Positions 59,334-64,000 of a stretch of DNA of 64,000 bases are shown one piece after another (the stretch's first letter is position 1; each line of letters opens with the position of its first letter). This DNA is from Bog-756 sp963769905 (GTDB lineage: Bacteria; Actinomycetota; Acidimicrobiia; Acidimicrobiales; RAAP-2). A model generated the notes under the pieces. It worked only from the letters and a program-made list of their open reading frames with translations, had not been told where the DNA came from and did no database searches. The translations under genes and the position numbers were made by a program. The stretch lies in NCBI GenBank assembly GCA_963769905.1, contig CAVYNG010000002.1:620001-684000 (forward strand), in the 5' to 3' direction.

Positions 59334-59758
59334 GTGACGCGCTACGGAGTAGACAGCCTCGTAAAGGTCCAAGCCCTGGGTCACGTCGTGCTCAAGGTCC
59401 GAGAGCTGCAGCGCTCAGAGGACTTGTACGTGGGCCTATTGGGTACGCAGGTCATCTCGCGGATCTCGGAGCCGCCGATGGTCTTCTTCAACTTCGGAAA
59501 CGAGGGGACCATCACGACTTCGCGCTGATGGAACTCGGTTGCCGTGCCCCATCGCGAGACGAAGATTCGACCGGGCTTGCTCACGTGGCGTTCAAGATCG
59601 GAAGCTCCGCCGAGGATCTCGCTCTCGCAAGGAAGATGCTCCATGACTCGCGGACCCCGGTTCTCTACGAAGCGGAGCGGGGCTTCGCGACGAGCGTGCA
59701 CGTGCTAGATCCAGACGGGAACGAGATCGAGCTGTACGTGGACAAAGCGGACGCTTAA
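59334..59758 (+). pseudogene. VOC (glyoxalase-like) protein, frame broken by an indel
   Basis: A vicinal-oxygen-chelate protein of about 141 residues split over two frames. The first part opens at GTG 59334 (VQALGHVVLKVRELQRSEDL) and runs to FFNFGNEG before a stop at 59528; the second continues DHHDFALMELG, HVAFKIG, and ends HVLDPDGNEIELYVD. One extra G in the run of four at 59504-59507 restores a complete VOC fold with the metal ligands His and Glu. It may be a base-calling error or a true mutation in an element gene. Coupled to the cupin gene. Confidence 0.75.
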
Positions 59759-59816
59759 CCACGGTATCTCCTATGTGCCCGGTAGGGATCAACCCATGAG
59801 CCCCAACGTCCTCTCC

Positions 59817-59932
59817 GTCGCCGGTCCGCCGGTCTCCCTTCCGGTCGCCGTCGCCCGTCGCCTTGCTCTGCTCTTCTCTCTGCCCTTAGTCCGCTTTCCG
59901 CGCCCCTTCTCTGCTCCTGGCTTCCTTTGTGT
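59817..59932 (-). repeat. Inverted repeat, right arm
   Basis: Reverse complement of the left arm 50155-50256, with a middle part about 14 bases longer. Ends at 59932, directly before the 15-bp direct repeat. Confidence 0.85.
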
Positions 59933-59947
59933 CACGTTGGGCCCGTC
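59933..59947 (+). repeat. 15-bp direct repeat, right (attR-like)
   Basis: CACGTTGGGCCCGTC, identical to 50140-50154 and in the same orientation. Confidence 0.75.
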
Positions 59948-59954
59948 GACCTCA

Positions 59955-60344
59955 GTGGTGTCATACCGCCCTGCCGAACAGATCGAAGCAGCCGCGGACT
60001 TGTTGCAGGGATCGGCACGCAAATCGCACGAGGCGCTGACCTCACGAGATGTCATCGGACAGGCCAAGGGAATCCTGATGGAGCGGCTTCATGTCACGCC
60101 TGAAGAGGTGTTCGATCTCCTACGCCGACCTTCCCAGCACTTCAATATGAAACTTCGGGAGGTCGCCGACGGTCTCCACAGACTGGCGATCTCGACGCAG
60201 AGGACGGAGAGCTCGCTCCGCAGTCCGGCGACGATCCAGAAGGCCGCACGCCTCGGGTCCGTGCAATCCGTAGTCCCCCGAAGGCTTTGTCCCGGGCCGG
60301 CAACCCCTGTGCCGGCAGAGAACCGCGCCTACGACGTCTCGTAG
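59955..60344 (+). CDS. ANTAR-domain protein, probably truncated
   Basis: About 129 residues from GTG 59955 (or GTG 59958). The ANTAR RNA-binding domain is clear: SRDVIGQAKGILMERLHVTPEE, then VFDLLRRPSQHFNMKLREVADG. ANTAR proteins bind dual hairpins in mRNA to prevent termination. Most actinobacterial relatives carry a GAF or PAS sensor in front, which is absent; the frame upstream runs into the element's direct repeat. The last 45 residues look unlike the family and overlap the convergent gene by 16 bases. It may be a remnant or a stand-alone ANTAR protein. Confidence 0.55.
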   Translation: MVSYRPAEQIEAAADLLQGSARKSHEALTSRDVIGQAKGILMERLHVTPEEVFDLLRRPSQHFNMKLREVADGLHRLAISTQRTESSLRSPATIQKAARLGSVQSVVPRRLCPGPATPVPAENRAYDVS

Positions 60345-60763
60345 CAGTTGAACATCCAACGGATGCCGAACCTGTCGAGCGTGCAACCCCAATAGGCCCA
60401 CGGCATCTGCTGCATCCCGGTGGATTCGCTGCCGCCGTCACTGAGCGCGGCGTAGAGCCGGTCGGTTTCGGTGCGAGTGTCGGGCTCGAGGTTGACGGTC
60501 ACGTTGTTGCCGATCCTGAGCTCATGGCCCATCGACTCGAGCATGTCGGTGCCCATCAGCACATGTCCGGCCAGAATCGGCAGCTCGATGTGTGCGATCA
60601 GGTTCTTCTCGGAGTCGGAGAGCTGGGGTCCACCTGGTGCGCTCGGGATATCAGCCATCCGTGCGGGTTCACCGGTGAGGTCGGTGCCGAAGACCGACCG
60701 GTAGAACTCGAACGCCTCTTCGGTCGTGCCCATGAAGTTCAAGTAGGTGCTCACGCGGCTCAT
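60329..60763 (-). CDS. PhnB-like VOC protein
   Basis: A 144-residue protein of the PhnB/3-demethylubiquinone-methyltransferase-like VOC group: STYLNFMGTTEEAFEFYRSVFG, the middle HIELPILAGHVLMGTDM, NNVTVNLEPDT, and the typical C-terminus YWGCTLDRFGIRWMFNC. These proteins have the glyoxalase fold; their substrates are mostly unknown. AAAGGA lies 8 bases before the ATG. Confidence 0.9.
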   Translation of the reverse strand: MSRVSTYLNFMGTTEEAFEFYRSVFGTDLTGEPARMADIPSAPGGPQLSDSEKNLIAHIELPILAGHVLMGTDMLESMGHELRIGNNVTVNLEPDTRTETDRLYAALSDGGSESTGMQQMPWAYWGCTLDRFGIRWMFNCYETS

Positions 60764-61031
60764 CTCTTGGATCCTTTCTGGCCGGGGCCGGTTCTTCGTA
60801 GGCTTCCATGGATAGACGGAGGTCTGCTCGGAGACTCATCGCTCCGCAGGGAGGCGAGGCAGCCCGCAACGACGCGGTTCGTGCAGTGTCTTCTCCGAGG
60901 CTGATCAGATACCATTTGCCGCCTCGCTGTGCGTGGTACTGGTGATGTTCCGGCCTCCTTTCTCCCGAAGTCAGTGGCCAGGACATCGCGTGGTCGGGTG
61001 ATGTCCTTCGGTGGTGCGACAGGAGAACGCG
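60764..61031. other. 268-bp stretch without a supported gene
   Basis: Holds the upstream regions of the divergent PhnB-like and RibD-like genes. The minus strand is open over part of it but lacks a recognisable domain; a short stretch (QYHAQRGGKWYLISLG) might be a gene remnant. Confidence 0.4.
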
Positions 61032-61790
61032 GTGAGAGCCCTACTACCGCAGCAGCTGGAGAGCGTCGACCTCGTCGATGCCTATCGGACTCCGGAAGGT
61101 GCCGACGCCGATCGCCCGTTCGTGCGCTGCAACATGATCTCCACGTTCGATGGCGCGATCGCGCTGCAAGGACGGTCCGGGACGCTCGGCGGCCCGGCCG
61201 ACCGTCGGGTCTTCCAAGTCCTGCGCTCCTTGGCTGACGTGATCGTGGTGGGCGCAGGAACTGCTCGCACCGAGGGATATGGTCCGGCACGCCTCGACGA
61301 GGACCTCCGCGCCCGTCGGCTCGAACGAGGACAGTCGCCGGTCCCACCGATCGCGGTGGTCACCCGCTCGGGAAACCTCGACTGGTCCTCGCCGTTCTTC
61401 ACCGAAGCGGAGGCTCGGCCCATCGTGCTGACCTCGAGCACTGTCGACGAAGGGGCGTTCGAGCGAGGGGAACAGGTTGCCGATTTCGTGATGGCCGGCG
61501 ACGACCAGGTCGATCCCCTGCCTGCGCTCGACCATCTCTACCGTGCGGGGCTGCGCTCCGTCCTGTTGGAGGGTGGCCCGGGGCTCAATGCCGACTTTCT
61601 CGACGCCGGGCGCCTCGACGAGCTGTGTCTCACGCTCTCGCCCCGGTTGGTGGGCGGCTCCGGGTCCCGCGTCTTCGCGGGCCCCGAGCTCAACCCCCCG
61701 GTCGAACTCGAAATGGTCCAGCTGCTCGAGGAGGGCGGCTTTCTGTTCTTCCGCTTCGTCCTGAAGCCACGCACAGCCTCGGCGGACTGA
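61032..61790 (+). CDS. RibD C-terminal / dihydrofolate reductase-like protein
   Basis: A 252-residue reductase of the RibD C-terminal domain family, using NADPH on pyrimidine or related rings. RPFVRCNMISTFDGAIALQG, SGTLGGPADRRVFQVLRSLADVIVVGAGTARTE and LRSVLLEGGPGLNADFLDAG are characteristic, and the C-terminal strand region is LCLTLSPRLVGGSG. It lacks the deaminase domain of full RibD; without other riboflavin genes nearby its role is open. AGGAGAAC precedes the GTG at 61032; an upstream frame beginning 61011 is unlikely. Confidence 0.9.
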   Translation: MRALLPQQLESVDLVDAYRTPEGADADRPFVRCNMISTFDGAIALQGRSGTLGGPADRRVFQVLRSLADVIVVGAGTARTEGYGPARLDEDLRARRLERGQSPVPPIAVVTRSGNLDWSSPFFTEAEARPIVLTSSTVDEGAFERGEQVADFVMAGDDQVDPLPALDHLYRAGLRSVLLEGGPGLNADFLDAGRLDELCLTLSPRLVGGSGSRVFAGPELNPPVELEMVQLLEEGGFLFFRFVLKPRTASAD

Positions 61791-61814
61791 CTCCCAGGAC
61801 GTAGGAGCGCTGCC

Positions 61815-62816
61815 TCAGGTGTGCGCCGCGGTTCCTCGGCTGTTGACCGCCATGCAGAACCGCGAGGTTGCACAAGAGATCGAAACGGTCGCAAGGAACT
61901 CGCCGCCGAACACGGAGGTCGGCGTCGACCAGGCCCCACCTCGCCACTCCGAGCTCTCCCCGTTCAGACCGACGGCCCTGCACGACCCGTTGGATGCACA
62001 CGAGACGTCAGGGACGAAGGACGACTCGAACCCAGAGATGGATGTGGGCTTCGACCAGTCCTTGCCGTCGAACGTCGAGTAGTCGCTCGGTCCGACCGAC
62101 ATGCAGAACGACGACGCCGGACATGACACCGAGGTCGCCCCTCGCATCGCGGGGCCCCGAGTGCGCGACCACGTCGTGCCGTCGTAGATCAACGCGCTGC
62201 CGTCGAGGTCGATCGCGACGCAGAACCTCGACGTGGGGCACGAGACGTCGAAGAGCCGGTCGGAGACCGCCGCCGATGAAGCTTGGCTTCTGCCCGGTGA
62301 GGAGGGGATCACGCTGGTCGACCAGGACGTGCCGTCGAAGGTGCCGACGGTGTTCGGGCCGCCCTGGGTGCCGCTGTCGCCGACAGCGGCACAGAAGTGG
62401 ATGGTGGGACAGGAGATCCGGTAGGTGCCGGCCGGGCCGACTGTCAGCGCGGGCGACCACGACTGGCCGTCGTAGGCGGACGACGTTCCTCCGGCCGAGA
62501 TGGCGACACACTGGGTGGACGTCGGACAGGACACCGAGGTAAGCGTCCCGCCGGCGTGCACCGGCTGTGGATTCGACCACTTCGTCCCCTGCCAGTAGAG
62601 GGCGGAGCCGCTCTCGTCCACAGCGGCGCAGAAGCGGTCCGTCGGGCAGGAGACGCCGTACACCGAGGCGTCATCGGACGTCGCAGCAGGCTCGACTTGC
62701 GCTGGCATGTTCCACGCCGTCGTCGACGGGGCTGAACCTGAAGGAGCCGGTGGCGAACACGCGGCCGTTGCGGCGGTCAGCGCCACGAGTCCGACACTCA
62801 TCGCTCTCCGCGCCAC
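61815..62816 (-). CDS. Lipoprotein with SCPTxxFC repeats
   Basis: A 333-residue exported protein: lipobox TAAC (near residue 20), a Ser/Ala/Pro-rich linker, then about seven repeats of about 40 residues with the core VSCPTSRFCVAVD...G...Y-DGTTWS. Each has two Cys six residues apart that probably form a disulfide, and the whole may fold as a beta-propeller. Such repeats are common in actinobacterial surface proteins; no ligand is known. GTG 62816 is used, and an ATG at 62801 would also give a good signal peptide. Confidence 0.85.
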   Translation of the reverse strand: MARRAMSVGLVALTAATAACSPPAPSGSAPSTTAWNMPAQVEPAATSDDASVYGVSCPTDRFCAAVDESGSALYWQGTKWSNPQPVHAGGTLTSVSCPTSTQCVAISAGGTSSAYDGQSWSPALTVGPAGTYRISCPTIHFCAAVGDSGTQGGPNTVGTFDGTSWSTSVIPSSPGRSQASSAAVSDRLFDVSCPTSRFCVAIDLDGSALIYDGTTWSRTRGPAMRGATSVSCPASSFCMSVGPSDYSTFDGKDWSKPTSISGFESSFVPDVSCASNGSCRAVGLNGESSEWRGGAWSTPTSVFGGEFLATVSISCATSRFCMAVNSRGTAAHT

Positions 62817-62936
62817 GGCGATCAGTATGGCCGACGGGTTTGCGGCGCACGGTGGTCTGCATTCGGGTCAGAGTCACGGCGAGGATGGGGAATCTCGGCT
62901 CAAGCGAGGGCGCTGGACGGTCGATGGTCCTCTTCG

Positions 62937-63194
62937 ATGGGTCCTCTCCTCCCCACCTTTCACGTGGCGGCGACCGTGTACTACGGCTTTGGCGACCTCA
63001 CGCTGGGCGTGGTCCTGATCGTGCTGGCCATGGTGCACTACCGGGTCGCTCCCTGGTTGGAAGAAGCGGTTCAAAGTGCATGGTTCCCGAACAGAGAGGC
63101 CGAGGGCCGACGGATTCGAACTGTCGCTCAGCCGATGGTGCTCGCTGGATTCGGCGGGCTGTGCCTGCTCGCCGGCACGCTGCACCTCATATGA
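62937..63194 (+). CDS. Small membrane protein
   Basis: An 85-residue protein with a hydrophobic segment at about 10-33 (GFGDLTLGVVLIVLAMVHY), a charged loop (WLEEAVQSAWFPNREAEGRR) and a second segment at 67-84. It could be a two-pass membrane protein; no family is recognised. There is no strong Shine-Dalgarno sequence before the ATG. Confidence 0.5.
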   Translation: MGPLLPTFHVAATVYYGFGDLTLGVVLIVLAMVHYRVAPWLEEAVQSAWFPNREAEGRRIRTVAQPMVLAGFGGLCLLAGTLHLI

Positions 63195-63240
63195 CGGTTT
63201 CGCCACACGGTGAGCACGGACGGGGTCATACCTGTGACCA

Positions 63241-63726
63241 CTACCTGCAGCCGTCAGCATTGGTCTGGCCTCCGAAATTGTCGCCGTCGGCATCGCCACC
63301 CCCGCCCTGGGGAATGCAAATGGGCGTGGTTGTCGTCGGCGGGGGAGGAGGAGGCTGCGTCGTCGGCGGTGGGGGCTGCGTGGTCGCGGCTGGCGGTGGA
63401 GACGCGGGGACCTGAGGCGGCGAGGCCGCGGGGGTGGGATTGGTGGCGATGGCCGGAGTCGGCGCAGCAGCGGAGGAAGGCGGCCGGGTACTTCTCGGGG
63501 GGGAGGTGGACGCGGGTGACGTTCCGTTGCGCTCGCCCGTACCGGCCGGTTGCGTGCTCGAGGGCGGGGCCGTGGTTGTGGACGACCTGCTGGTCGTCGA
63601 ACCCGAATTGGCCGCGCCGTGCCGGGTCGACGCCGGCTTGCTCGTGAGAGTGGCGGAGGCCGTCGTCCCGCACGCGGCTGACAGCGCGGAGACGACTCCG
63701 AGCAACCAGAACACCCTCGTTGGCAT
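63241..63726 (-). CDS. Thr/Pro-rich lipoprotein with a calcium-loop-like end
   Basis: A 161-residue lipoprotein: signal MPTRVFWLLGVVSALSAAC with lipobox SAAC, then a long low-complexity Thr/Ser/Pro linker, and a short C-terminal CIPQGGGGDADGDNFGGQTN...GC that resembles an EF-hand-like calcium loop (DADGDN) closed by two Cys. The linker would span the cell wall. AAGGAG is 6 bases before ATG 63726, which decides it over ATG 63732. Confidence 0.75.
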   Translation of the reverse strand: MPTRVFWLLGVVSALSAACGTTASATLTSKPASTRHGAANSGSTTSRSSTTTAPPSSTQPAGTGERNGTSPASTSPPRSTRPPSSAAAPTPAIATNPTPAASPPQVPASPPPAATTQPPPPTTQPPPPPPTTTTPICIPQGGGGDADGDNFGGQTNADGCR

Positions 63727-64000
63727 CCGCATCTCCTTCCTCTGTCCTTCGCGAGACAAGCCCTTTCCTCGGACAGCTCTGACGTCCCCCGGTGATACGA
63801 ATCGAGCCGCCAGAGCGTTCACGGATCTTTGAGGCAGCGCGCGGGGCCGCGGTCGGCGTGAGTTACCTCCGACGAGCCGGTCGTCGGGCAATTCCGCCTT
63901 CTCCCCTCGCGTCGGCGCCTGGGACGGGCACTCCGTGCTCCGGTTCTTTGCGCCTGCTCGGCGACCCCGCACCTCCGGCGCTACGGTGGTGGCGTGGGGA
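63727..64000. other. 274-bp end of window without a supported gene
   Basis: Contains the upstream region of the lipoprotein gene. No start or domain is convincing to the window edge. Confidence 0.4.

Larger units (their letters stand above)
50140..59947. mobile_element. Putative 9.8-kb integrated element at tRNA-Val
   Basis: Perfect 15-bp direct repeats CACGTTGGGCCCGTC (50140-50154 and 59933-59947) enclose imperfect inverted repeats (50155-50256 and 59817-59932) whose outer 26 bases are identical. The left repeat begins in the last two bases of tRNA-Val. Joining the ends would give a near-palindrome around a 7-bp centre, the layout of a tyrosine-recombinase attachment core, and a tyrosine recombinase is inside. 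Cargo includes secreted proteins, PadR, MarR, PAP2, cupin and an IS110. It could instead be a large transposon with terminal repeats and target duplication. Confidence 0.65.

Noticed and set aside
59775..59954. N-terminal extension of the ANTAR gene through the inverted repeat
   Set aside because: This part translates the element's repeat arm and has no similarity to a sensor domain.
1..64000. CRISPR arrays, rRNA genes, prophage structural genes or secondary-metabolite clusters
   Set aside because: I saw no regular spacer-repeat array, no rRNA, no capsid or tail genes, and no multi-enzyme biosynthetic set.

Overview
The window is very G+C-rich and densely coded, with many GTG starts and 1-4 base start/stop overlaps. 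It carries an actinobacterial core gene order: hrcA-dnaJ-rsmE, phoH-ybeY-CNNM/CBS-era, uppS-recO-hemW-glyS, ppdK-dnaG-rpoD. A DtxR-type regulator, mycothiol-isomerase-like and F420-linked protein families and many secreted or lipoproteins fit an Actinomycetota member, most likely of class Acidimicrobiia. That class assignment is inferred from gene order and style; no rRNA is present.

Region 1 (1-26.3 kb) is core housekeeping: metal regulation, heat shock (HrcA with a CIRCE operator), rRNA maturation (RsmE, YbeY, Era), DNA repair and replication (DinG, RecO, DnaG), isoprenoid lipid carrier (UppS), heme chaperone (HemW), GlyRS, PPDK, the primary sigma factor, tRNA-Asn and transketolase. dnaG is interrupted by one apparent base insertion in a G run, probably an assembly error.

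Region 2 (26.3-35 kb) is accessory metabolism: SRAP protein, two SDR genes with a carboxymuconolactone decarboxylase relative, a nucleoside hydrolase-like lipoprotein, a thioesterase/HxlR cluster with a palindromic operator, an NmrA-like protein and an HD protein. At 35.0-36.4 kb an IS481-family element sits at the 3' end of a tRNA-Met gene with a perfect 15-bp target duplication.

Region 3 (36.4-50 kb) has an unusual NRAMP-family metal transporter with a long leader that appears to encode a 17-residue Pro/Arg peptide and a second small ORF overlapping the transporter start. It is followed by a small F420/SnoaL cluster, an aldehyde dehydrogenase, and two tandem acyltransferase-3/SGNH genes whose membrane halves are almost identical in DNA while their extracellular halves have diverged. 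An inositol-monophosphatase-family gene and tRNA-Val follow.

Region 4 (50.14-59.95 kb) looks like a previously integrated 9.8-kb element next to tRNA-Val: perfect 15-bp direct repeats enclose about 100-bp inverted repeats. It holds a tyrosine recombinase, an IS110 transposase, secreted proteins, a PadR/membrane-protein operon with a likely leaderless promoter, and PPOX, PAP2, MarR, cupin and (frameshifted) VOC genes. Just beyond lies a shortened ANTAR gene.

Region 5 (60-64 kb) returns to ordinary genes: a PhnB-like protein, a RibD-like reductase, two lipoproteins and a small membrane protein.
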